Origin: Owenia fusiformis
Taxonomy: Eukaryota; Annelida; Polychaeta; Sabellida; Oweniidae
Direction of reading: 5' to 3'
DNA length: 64,000 nucleotides
Assembly (NCBI GenBank): GCA_903813345.2
Contig: CAIIXF020000001.1
Coordinates: 9,711,598 to 9,775,597 of the forward strand
A program made the position numbers and the translations under genes. The notes beneath the pieces are model-generated. The model worked only from the letters and a program-made list of their open reading frames with translations. It was not told the DNA's origin and did no database searches. This document shows positions 47,607-58,627 of the stretch, piece by piece; position 1 is the first letter of the stretch; each line of letters starts with the position of its first letter.

Positions 47607-48995
47607 TTTTACACACTTTGCGGCCGAACAACATTGACAGGAAGCTACAAAACTTGTAAATATAGTGCTGTCTAATTGAAGGTCTAAATCATATTTTTCT
47701 CTGTCTACTGCTGATCATGGTAATTTTTGTACTTATCTTTATTCAAGAAAACTCAATGTGTTGTTAATGTTCATTAGATTACAAAATAGAATAATATTTT
47801 TATATATCAATGCGCGCCAGGGTACATGATCATTTTCTTTCTTATTCTAATAAAACACAATCAAATGAAGTATTATAACACAAACTAATTTCCTTTTCCA
47901 AATAAAGGTATAAATGTTACTTCTAGAATTAAAACTGCTTCTTATTAATGACATCTGACACTTTTGATCATAAACATTTACATTTTAAAAATATCAGAAT
48001 GAACGGTCCCCTAAAAACAAGTGCGCTAGGAAAACACTATTGCATTAGTATTTCTTTAAAACATTACTATTTAGTTTACATTTATTTAGCCACTCTTTAT
48101 TTATATCATACGTTACTTTTTATATGTAATATAATTATTGTTTAGTTAAAAGGTAAAAAATTTATTCACGGATTACAAATCTACTAAATATCTTATATTA
48201 TTTACCCAGCACTTGTCTTTTCTTGTCACCATAATAATCAAGATGGTGGACCAAAAAGAAGTAAACATAAAATTTTAACACTTTGTACGTATGTATTAAT
48301 GATGTTCCTGAAGTACGTATGCCTTTATTTGTAGGTTTTAAGTATTGTATGAGGGGTTTCATCTTTTTGTTGTTAGACTTTACTCAAATCAAGAGGATTC
48401 TGAAATTTTGGCTTCTTTTGACATTTTGATTTTCACTTTGAATTTCAGCCAATTTTCAAAAAATGTCAGAACTTTTTAAGTTCTATATAACCTATGGTCT
48501 AATTCATTATTCATACAGTTTTTCTGATCGCTGAAGTCAGTGAACAATCACAAAACTGCTAAGCATAGATACAGTACCTAGGCTTTGGCATACAGTCTAG
48601 CCTTTGCCATACAGGGTGACACTATAGACAATTAAAAGTACAATAAAATTATCCCATGTCAAAGCTGTCACTATGGTCCTGAGAACATCCAAAACTGTTG
48701 CCTATATGATTACAACATGAGGGAGAAATCCACTCTCTCACACATAAAATACCTACCTCAATAAATTCCTGTGTATTTTATAAATATTCTATAATTTTTT
48801 TTCCCTAAATCTTGACATATATTATATATCAACCATCATGGGAATTATTTTTCAATTTGCATGGGCTTTTAAGCCCATATTGTTAGCGACTTACAATTTA
48901 AAATTTCAGAAACAAACTGACTATCGTGTCACCCTGTACAAGAAATTCATTATTCATTAACTGCCTATCAAAGTAATAGTATTTGAATTTTCCAG
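47607..48995. promoter_or_regulatory. Divergent promoter interval between CCDC43 and the membrane-protein gene
   Basis: About 1.4 kb between two oppositely directed starts. The CCDC43 side is CpG-bearing (TTTGCGGCCGAAC, 47620-47632). A TTTCCAG-type acceptor at 48989-48995 indicates that the plus gene has a non-coding 5' exon somewhere upstream. No TATA box can be singled out. Confidence 0.4.
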
Positions 48996-49049
48996 GTCAC
49001 ATGAATTGAGTTGGACAGTGGACTTACTGATCATGCAAACAATAGAGGC

Positions 49050-52000
49050 ATGAATCGTTCAGGCAGAGGGGAAGCTATTCCCCTCTTAGAGACGAGTGAA
49101 ATGAGGGAGGAAAGGGAAATTGAGGAAGGTACACCCGCTGAGGACAAAATCATATTTGCTGAAAGTAAAAAACGGGGAACATCACTGATCTTCAACGATG
49201 CAATTTTACTAGTTTTAGAGTACATTCAAATCTACGCATTGTTACATGCCATGTCTTTGAGATGGCCCTGGCCAGAGGGATGGATAAAATCAATGAATTT
49301 TATTTTCTTCGTCAATGTGGACATATGGGAGTTCATGAAAGTACATACAAATGGAACTTATAAGAATGTACAAAGTCATTATACTGAAAGTGATACTGTT
49401 CCTGTGAACTATTGGTTTATTCTTTTAGCTTGGGGGATTGTCATGTTCCTTCTCATTGGCATTTTTGTCATAATCTATATCATCTTGCTGTGCAAGAGAA
49501 ACCCTATGCTTCTCATCCACATATCCCGCATGCAGCGAGTCTATGTCATAATCTTCCAAGTCCTAGCGTTGCCATTTTGTATTGCATGTGCGAGAGTATT
49601 CCACTGTAATGGAGATGGTTTCGTAGATGTTGACAACTCACTTCAATGTTTTGGAAGCACGCATTGGGCTTATATCAGTCCCGCACTTGCAGCATTTCTG
49701 GTATACTTGATCGCATTTCCATATTGGCTAATCAAGAAAACAAATGCTGAAGTTCTAATGGATAACAGCGATTCCCATGAAGGATATCTCCAACTGAAAG
49801 AGACTGAATATGTTCAAGGACTGGATAACACTTACGAAATCAATAATTTCCATATATTTTCTTCGTTTAAACGTAAAGGAGTACATATGCGAGCTGCAGT
49901 GCATGTACTGAAGCTAGTCCAAGTTGTTTGGTATGCAGCCCTTTTTCAACATATCCTTGCCATGGCTGCACTGGTGAATGTCTTTCTAATAGCCATGCTA
50001 CTGACTTTCATCATTATGCGTCCGTTTAGGGTTGGCTGCTTCAACATCATCCTTGGTATCACATATCTTTGTCTGATGGCAAACAGTCTCCTGGGAACCA
50101 TGTTGACATCATTTGATGCATTCAGTGTCAGGTCTCCTTGGTTGACACCCACCTATATGACATACATGCTGATTGCCATTAACGTTGTTTGGTTGATCTC
50201 TGTCATCGTGTTTATCATCTACCTGGTTGTACGCCACTTTGGGGGCTGCAGGAAGTATCTTCAACCATTATGGCCCTCCATCACAACACACGGGCTGAAC
50301 AAACTCACACCAGAGACTAGGAAGTTCATGAGAGCCATCTTGAAAGCCAAGCAAATAATGGGTAAATATATTCCCAGTGATATTATCCTTGAAACCATTT
50401 ACAATAAATGATTGAATAAAATTGCATTATGTATTTGGATCTGTAGTCTCTGCAATCTGTCAGGTCTATTTATTATGTTACTATCATTCAAAACAATGTT
50501 TCAGAGAGGGCAGTATTGGCTCCACCACTGTTTGCTCCTGCCCATGAGTTAGCACGTCAGATCCAAGTGATCAATGCATACACAAGAGAGGCTGAGATGT
50601 TAGATGATCAAGTTCATACCACACTACTTGACACCCTTGATGAACTCATAGAGATTCACTCCCAAGTCTCTCCAAGATCACTCTTTGCTGGTAAGATATT
50701 GTTTACAAGTAAAGTCAGTTATAATGTACTTACTTATTCATTTTTTGATGAATCGATTTATTGAAATGTCGTTTTTCAGGTTATATACATGTCCAGTGTT
50801 TCCAGTGTATATACATGTAGATTAATTTGCTTTGCAGAGAGTGTTAAAGATTCGATAAGGGACACGGCTGAAGCTCTTATGGAGATCATGCCTATGTTTG
50901 TGAGACGTTTGGCACAGAGGGAGTATGACTTCATCTTAGTGAATCCTGTGAAAAGAAGATTGCTCCTAAAGATGTATTGTCTAGGTAATCTTTACAGTAC
51001 TTTACTTAGAAAATATTTAAGAGCTGTTTAAATAGTTTTAAAAGAAGGATGAAATCTCAAGAGTGTATTATAATATAATATAATATAATATAATATAATA
51101 TGATATGATATGATATAATATAATATAATATAATATACATGTATTGAATAAAGTTCATCACACTCAGGATTTGTCTCAACTTGGTATTGCTGTTGTCTGG
51201 TTATAGCCTCCTAGAAACATTAGAAAAATTGCAAGTAAAGATTAATCAAAGTTAACAGATTAATATTAATGAACAAAGCATTTGAAATATACATGTATAC
51301 TCAAGTCAATTATGTTTTTCACTTAGGTTTGTTCCTTAATGGTCGCTCAGAGAGAATCAAGAAGCAGAAGTTGATGAACACAGGAACTGCCCAGTTATGG
51401 CACGAGAAAGAAGAGGACGAAAGTCCAGGTAGGACCTCAGTTCTTAAGGAGTTTGATTCCAGTCTGTTTCTAACTCTCTGGTGTTATATACACTATTTAC
51501 TGTATTCCATCTACATGTATATTGTTTAAAGTGTTTGGAAGATAATAGACTATTCATTAGGAGGGCTAACAGAGGTCAGAGGCTTAATGTGATACAATTT
51601 CAGACCTCCAGGTCTACATTTTTTCACAAACATGATTCCATAATAATCATCCCATGTAGTAATTGAGTACATCAAAATATTCCTTAATCGAAGTAATCCA
51701 AGTTGTGTTTTTTAACTTTTATCATAAAAGTACAGTATGCTAGAAATATATTCAATTTAACACCATTATTACACTTAGTTCTATGGGAAACCATTTGAAT
51801 TCTAGTTCATTATTTTACATGCATTACAGATGATGGCTACTTTGATGACCTCTGAATTTCAGTACATTTATTTTACATGCATTACAGATGATGGCTACTT
51901 TGATGACCTCTGAATTTCAGTACATTTATTTTACGTGCATTACATATGATGGCTACTTTGATGACCTCTGAATTTCAGTACATTTATTTTACGTGCATTA

Positions 52001-53895
52001 CATATGATGGCTACTTTGATGACCTCTGAATTTCAGTACATTTATTTTACATGCATTACAGATGATGGCTACTTTGATGATCTATACCCTGGTCATTTTA
52101 ATAATAGAAACCAGACCTATTCACCATCCCTGAACCTCACCGAGATGGACATGACTGAAATGGATGGCCCTAGGCTGACTGATAGCCAGGCTGTTGATAT
52201 GTGGGACCAACCAGGCACATCACAAGATGTTGCAGAATTCTTAGCTGTAGATATGGACTCCAATCAGGCAGGTTCGAGTCTGTATAATGATACAGATTCA
52301 TTAGCACTGTCTGAAATGATGCATGGAGTGCCGTCCCTATCACACCATAGTCACAGCACACCCAGTTCTGTCTCACAGTAAGTAACTTAAATAATAAATT
52401 TGTAAGACATGAAATTAAGACATTATATACTTCAAGAGTGTCGTAGATTCTCCTTCTAATCTGATTATTTCAGTAAATTCATGATCTTTGTTTTCATATG
52501 CTTTGTGTATACATTGTTTTTCTAGTCAAAGTTCCCAGCGCTCTGTAAGGCCAGGCTCCAGTGTATCCCGCCATAACCCTCGTCCTGCATCTGCCATGTC
52601 ACTGACCCCCATTAGACCAGGCTCCCCTGCTAGACCAGGCTCTGGTGTCTCTAGGACCCTCAACATGGCACATGTTCCTCATAAACGTAAGCTCAATTCA
52701 ATGATTTCGATTTATCACATAATAATATTCAAATTCACATGAAAGACTATGACAGCTACTTTTGGGATCATTTAGGTCTGAGCAGCATCAAAACTGCATA
52801 CCAGTATTTATTTGTCATGTTCAGAGGTTAGTTATTATTTCTAGTATCCCCTTGGCATCAGGGTTATACACTAAAATTATTAATATTATGTTATTGCAGA
52901 GATTGAAGAGGCCAATGTGAATGAAGAAAAGAAACCTGTTAACAAAGATCCTGCAGTTGTGGAGGAGGTAATTATAAACCCATATTTCATATGATTTAAC
53001 ATTTATGAAATATTTGTTGATGTTTTGAATTAACTCACAACACCTGTCAATGGAGAACCTAAACTGCAGTTTACGTCATCACTTATGGTGGCTGAAGTAG
53101 AATGAGTACCTAATCTGGAGCATATTCTTTTTAAAGTAGTTAGACTATTAATTTTGTTCATTATCCTGGCTTTATACATGATTAATAAGCCATGTGGCAT
53201 CAGTAGACAGTGTAATTTATGTATTTCACATCAAAAAAAATTCAGCAGCAAAAAAGCACTGTTTGTTACTTTAACTTTGCTTTGTGTTTTGCACAAAATT
53301 GTCACTCAATGTTTGTTTTGTTTGTTTTTGATCCTTCCGAGCAACATTCTGTGTTAAATATTTGCAGGTCTCTCCTAGCAATAAATCAAATGCTGAACCA
53401 GATAAGAAAAGCAACAAACTGGAAGAAGTAAAAGATGAGGTTGCTGACAAGCCCAAAGTATCAGTAGATGAACCCAAGGTTGAAGAAACAAAAACTGAAA
53501 GTGAAGAGACTGAAGCAACACAGAAGAAACACAAGAAAAAGAAGAAGAAAAATTCCAGAGAAAAGGAGGAAAATGTTGATGGAAATGATAATGATAACCA
53601 AGATAACATAGATGGAGAAACCCAAGATGACGTCAAAGAGCGAAAGCATAAAAAGAAGAAGAAAAAGTCGAAGGATAATGGTAATGAAGAGAATGAGTTG
53701 GGTGATGGTGATGGCATTGAACAGAGTGGAAAGAAGCATAAAAAGAAGAAAAAACATTCCAAAGAGAAAGAAATAAAACCAGAAAATGAAAGTGCAAATC
53801 AAGATGGGAATGAAAATACTGTTGATGAAGCAAAGCCCAAAGGTGAAGATAATGGTGCTTTTGATGGAAAAGATGTTCCAACAACAGAGTTATAA
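49050..53895 (+). CDS. Multi-pass membrane protein with Lys-rich tail, family not recognised
   Basis: Exons: (acceptor 48995) coding from ATG 49050 to 50361, 50505-50690, 50838-50984, 51327-51428, 52062-52377, 52526-52686, 52900-52967, 53368-53895 (TAA). The sum is 2820 nt, 939 aa. An in-frame TGA at 49002 bars an earlier start in this exon. Residues 1-45 are charged and cytosol-like; hydrophobic segments lie about 46-69, 78-97, 123-150, 161-182, 201-226, 287-324, 332-354 and 365-395, i.e. eight or nine spans in one exon. WPWPEGW and a RPFRVGCFNIILGI motif resemble distantly the TRP/Flc-like fold, but that is only an impression. After the membrane part: a helical region (LAPPLFAPAHELARQIQ), an acidic Met/Ser region, an RPGS-repeat region (SVRPGSS, PIRPGSP, ARPGSGV), three KHKKKKK blocks, and C-terminal PTTEL, a class I PDZ-ligand form. 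Retaining the intron after 50361 gives an alternative end at 50409-50411. Confidence 0.8.
51068..51136. repeat. ATAAT/ATGAT pentanucleotide microsatellite
   Basis: (TAATA)n with a central TGATA variant block in an intron of the membrane-protein gene. Confidence 0.9.
51813..52079 (+). repeat. 58-bp tandem array of exon-start copies
   Basis: Five copies, period exactly 58 bp. Each has GCATTACAG or GCATTACAT followed by ATGATGGCTACTTTGATGA. The last copy (acceptor AG at 52060-52061) is the true start of exon 52062-52377. Acceptor AGs end at 51829, 51887 and 52061; copies three and four have AT instead (51945, 52003). In the upstream copies the frame reads DDGYFDDL then TGA. Confidence 0.92.
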
Positions 53896-53931
53896 TACCC
53901 TAAATCTTTTGAATGACCTTGGAATTTACAA

Positions 53932-54103
53932 TACAGTAAAACATGTGAAGTGGAACACCTCCATAAGTGGAACACTTTTTAAAGTTGTGTTCCCTTTTAA
54001 CTTATTGTAAAATGAACATTATTATTATGTTATTATATTATTAATTTGAACACTATTTTGATATACCAAATGTATTTCACTTCCACAGGTTTTACTGTTT
54101 ATA
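53932..54103. mobile_element. pogo/Tigger-type MITE
   Basis: TACAGTAAAACATGTGAAGT at the left and ACAGGTTTTACTGTTTA at the right are imperfect inverted ends with TA at the border; GTGGAACACCTCCATAAGTG inside. The CAGTAAAACC-type end is typical of pogo-like elements. It lies in the 3' UTR region of the membrane-protein gene. A related GTGGAAC segment is at 39470-39595. Confidence 0.55.
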
Positions 54104-56326
54104 AGTGAAGAACACTCCATATAAATCTAGGAGGGTACTCATAATGTTAATTATTTTGTACAATTTTAGATAAATCTGAATCAGCATTGACTTTAACAAG
54201 TAGCCCCCTTCCGTCCAGTTTACGTATTGAGATATATTTTTTACATTTATTTTATGCACTGTATTTACAGATTGACCGTCCATTTTAACAACCATTTATA
54301 CATGTACACTTCTATATATGTTTCATATCAAAAATGTTTATAATATAAAGATGTAAAGTTAAAGAAAACCATTGTTTTAAATAGAATTGTATTATTTTTT
54401 ATTACCAAGCAGCCACTGAGAGTAGCAGGGATACTTTTTTTCACTGACCCCCATGGGGGTAGAGAAATGAAATCAGAGGTATTTTAAAGTCAGTCACATA
54501 TAATCTTGCTATTTTTCTGATTTGTGCTTTGAAAATTCAAAATGGCTTCCCAAACATTGAATTGGTAGTACTTCATTGATGTATGCCATGTGCAAATTAA
54601 AGGTTTTTAACAGTAGATTGTATAGGCTATATTATACTGTGACCTATTTCAGATTCATGAAAAATTTGTTGTTTTGGACCTGCTACTCTATGGAGTTGCC
54701 GTTTTCTAGTTAAATTATGGCTGGACCATATTTATTAATAATAATTAAACCATAGCTTTAGTAGATATTTTAATCACTACATGTATTTATATGATTTTTA
54801 GAATCAAAAATTTAATAAATAACATTCGCAATGTAGAACAATTTTGTGATATTGTTATGTTTGAAAAGAAGTTGGGTTTGTGAGTAAAATTAATTTTGCA
54901 AATGTGGTCTTGAAATGTCGATCTATTGGAATATGTACACCAAGGGAAGCAAACTGCAAATTATGACAATTATATTGTTGATTGTTGGATGCATCGCCTC
55001 AAATGCTTTAAATTAAAGAGATATCATGGCGTGGCCAGACATAAGGAGGCTAAGCAAATGCCTCACAAAAATTTTACATAAATACATTTTGTCAAACATT
55101 TTTTCCAACCAAAACTGGAAAGGTTCAGATGCACATGTAGCTCTGCATCTCCTCTAGCCTAAATGCCTCACCTTTCAATTTTGGCCTCACTTGTTTATAT
55201 TTGCCTCACTTAAATTTGCCTCCCATATTAAAATCTCCTTCGCCTTTCAATTTTTGCCTCGCCTATTTTAGATCCTGGATATGTTCCAAAGGCAATTTAT
55301 CTATTTGGTTATGTTTTCACAGGGATATCCACTAGACTGAAAACATTACATCTACATTGCAAAGTAATGATGTAATTTCATTTGTAAATCAATGAGTAGG
55401 GCTAGAAATAGTCGAGTGACTTCCTGTTAACAGTGAATTGGATTGATTGAATATCCTGGCCTTCGTAATGTTGGCTTGTGATGAACAGGTTTCATACAGG
55501 CATATCAAGTTACTGTCTAGATCTACACGGTCGAAGCATATGTTTTCGTTCACAAAACACTATATTATTTCACTGTGATGTTAAATTATTATTTTTTGGT
55601 AATAAGACGGAATCCATCAACTACTGAATGAATGAAGTTTTAAGCCCAATGATTTAGGTTGTGATGACATATCTATTTTGTTATAAGGGTGGTTTCCAAA
55701 TGTCAATATCATTATTAAATGTCAGCTTCGTACAGAATTGGAATATAAATTTTAGTTATAAATGTCGTTTACACTGGGGACACCCACAATATGGATGGAT
55801 TCCCATTAGCAGATATCTTCACTCTTGCTTTTAAACTGATTAAACGGGGATCAGAATCAAAATTAGGTGGTCAAACAAAATATAGTGAAAAAACACCAAA
55901 GACGTTCCAGCTTAAGTTCATCTTTAATGTATAATGAGGGGTCTTGTGTAGTCCTGTGAAATTCTGTGATATCTAAACATTTAAGTGAAAACTTCATCAC
56001 CGATATTGGGTAGAAAGGACAGACCTTGCACTAAATGCCAATGGAAAATATGGCACCATTCCATGGGCTCACATGACCAGTAAAAATATTCTGAAGAATT
56101 TTATATTTTGATGACAGCAAAGCAGATTTTTCCAAGAATAGGATCAAGGATCAATGGTGTAAATAAATTAAAAGTATGGACCCCATACAATAGATATGAG
56201 CATTAGTTTAGACGAAAGGGCTTTTTTCATATATACAAGAATTGTTGACGGATGGACAGGAAGACAGACCAAAAGGTGAATGGGCAAATCCGAAGTCTCA
56301 CAAGGTGAGCCAACAAAAAGAAAAAT

Positions 56327-56459
56327 GTCAGCACCTGTCATTTGTTACAGACAGTAAACACCAAACACTGTGACAGATGCCAAACACCAACCACCAAACA
56401 ATGGCCACAAAAAAGTTGGAGACTAACAATATTTCACCACTTCTGATGGCGACATAAAA
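56327..56459 (-). repeat. GTCACCAC-family short element
   Basis: Plus strand: AATGTCAGCACCTGTCATTT, CCAAACACCAACCACCAAAC, AGTTGGAGACTAACAATA, TTTCACCACTTCTGATGG. Reverse and somewhat diverged. Confidence 0.6.
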
Positions 56460-57711
56460 ACTGCCTCATATGAATAAAATCAAACAAAACAAATTGAGTT
56501 CAGCTACACGTGTTCATATATTACCTAATATGAATATTCTACATCCATATATTAAAGATATACATCATTATTTTTATTAATCATTTATTTAATTTTATTG
56601 CACTGCTTCTCAACTTAAACAATACATAGTTGCCTTTAAAGTACAAGTTAAACAACACAGACAAACAGTAGATCTAGCATGTAAAACAAGCGAAATCGAG
56701 AATTACAGAACAACTTATACAGTAGGCTTACAATAACATGCGATTCGTGAATAAATTAAAATGAAATGAAAAAAAAAACCATTTCAAAATGCTGGTATAA
56801 AGTTTCAATAATAATATGCTGATCTTTGATTTTTTACACTCAATACAAAATTGCTATCAAAGCTGAGGTAATGGTTAAATAAAAGTTGTTCTCTAACTGG
56901 ATTTCGAAAGATTGAGTATATTCGCATGGGACTAACATTTGAAACACAACATTGCCAGTCTAGGCATAAATGTCAGTTCTATCATTGAAGAGAAACACAT
57001 GAACATGGTAATGAGAATTTACAATGACTAAAGAGTTCAAACAAGTGAATTCACAATATGATCAACGATTTACAAAATGAACAATCTTTTACATATTTTA
57101 ACGAATAATGTCATCATATTTGACATTTGACTTTTATGAAGAAGCAGAGAAAGCAAATAAATAATAATTTTTATACATTTATTGATATTTAATTAAAATG
57201 TATTTATAAGACTTTTTCCTGATTGTTCTCCATTTGAGACAAGATGCCTTTGTTAAATTGTGTTAAAGCATTTGAGTCCCGGGATTTGAGTTCAAGATCT
57301 TGGCTGAGATTCAAAATTTTGCATCACATTTCATTTCTTGTTTAAAGCAATCAGTATGTGCATATCAATATAAGTCCGAAAAGATGCTCTTAAAATACAA
57401 ACCGAAAAGTCATGTACCAATACATGGTGTCTAGGAAGCCCCATTGTTAAAGTCAATTGACAAGGATTTCTAGACACCCTATATGATGTTAGAATAAATG
57501 TAGCCACAAAAGTGAAATCAACTATACATTATTTTTTCATTACCATATCAATTCTCTCATTTTCTACAAACCAAACAAATTAACTTGGTGGCAGCCAGGT
57601 TGAATATTTCAAATTATAATATCAGATATTTGTGTTGCAATAAAGCAAATACTGTAGAAATCTTTTCTAAAATCCTAGTTCATTCTATACAACACATAGG
57701 ATTGATAAACT

Positions 57712-57905
57712 CCACTGTACTGTATTGTACTGCACTGTACTGTACTGTATCGTACTGTATCATACTGCACTGTACTGTACTATACTGAACTGTACTGTAC
57801 TGTATTGTACTGTATCATACTGCACTGTACTGTACTGTACTGTACTGTACTATACTGAACTGTACTGTATCGTACTGTACTGTACTGTACCATACCCTAC
57901 CGTAC
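57712..57905. repeat. TGTAC pentanucleotide minisatellite
   Basis: About 38 TGTAC units with ATCGTAC, ATACTGA and TGCAC variants; open frames across it (CTVLYCTVLYC-type) are artefacts. Confidence 0.92.
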
Positions 57906-58460
57906 TGTACATAAACTAAACTCTCTCACAGATATAACAATCTAATTAATCATCATTCATCTAAGCTCATAACAATTGTATACATATAATCTAAATGTCA
58001 TTGATTTCAGTCATTAAACTGCTGCTTGAAGGTTATCACAGCATTATATTGCACAGCATTAATTTGTTGGGAGGATTTAACTGCAACTAACACAGCATCG
58101 CAATGGTTCTGATTGCAAGGAAATCATGAGGAGATTTGAGTGCCTAGAATTGCCACAGCATCCTAGGTTTTCCCATTGATAGAGGTTTGTTATTATAACA
58201 AAGAGACGAGAGCTTTGTCTGCTGAGTAAGAGATATGTACTGTATCAGTTACTGATTCTAACGATCAAACAATTTCAAAGAATCAAAGAATTTTGACATC
58301 TCTGGTATTACACTGCAATGGAATAATAATTCTTGATGGATACCAGATTGTTTTTGTTTTAGTCAAATCAATGAAATCACCCTTCACTCAATACCACTCC
58401 CACTTAATAGGTAATAGAAACAGTGTTACCCTTCTTTTACCATAACCACTATGGCTAGAG

Positions 58461-58627
58461 TACAGTAAAACCTGTATATCCAAACACCTCTCTAATTTGA
58501 ACATCTCTTGATGTGGACAGATTTTTTGGTCCATTTTTTAATCTGCTATGGACTTTTATGTTAAAAACCCAATCTGCACACTTTTGGTTGTTTCAAGTGG
58601 TATTTGGATTCAATAGGTTTTACTGTA
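58461..58627. mobile_element. pogo/Tigger-type MITE
   Basis: TACAGTAAAACCTGTATATC at the left and CAATAGGTTTTACTGTA at the right are inverted ends bordered by TA; CCAAACACC and TTTGGATTC are further paired. About 167 bp, no coding capacity. Confidence 0.65.

Noticed and set aside
49011-49049. TTG start for the membrane protein
   Set aside because: The in-frame TGA at 49002 and lack of an ATG make ATG 49050 the likely start; the preceding bases are 5' UTR of this exon.
53271-53762. 163-aa minus-strand frame rich in F and S
   Set aside because: Antisense shadow of the Lys/Glu-rich last exon of the membrane-protein gene.
57585-57919. Frames with repeated LYCTVLYCTV
   Set aside because: Translation of the TGTAC minisatellite.
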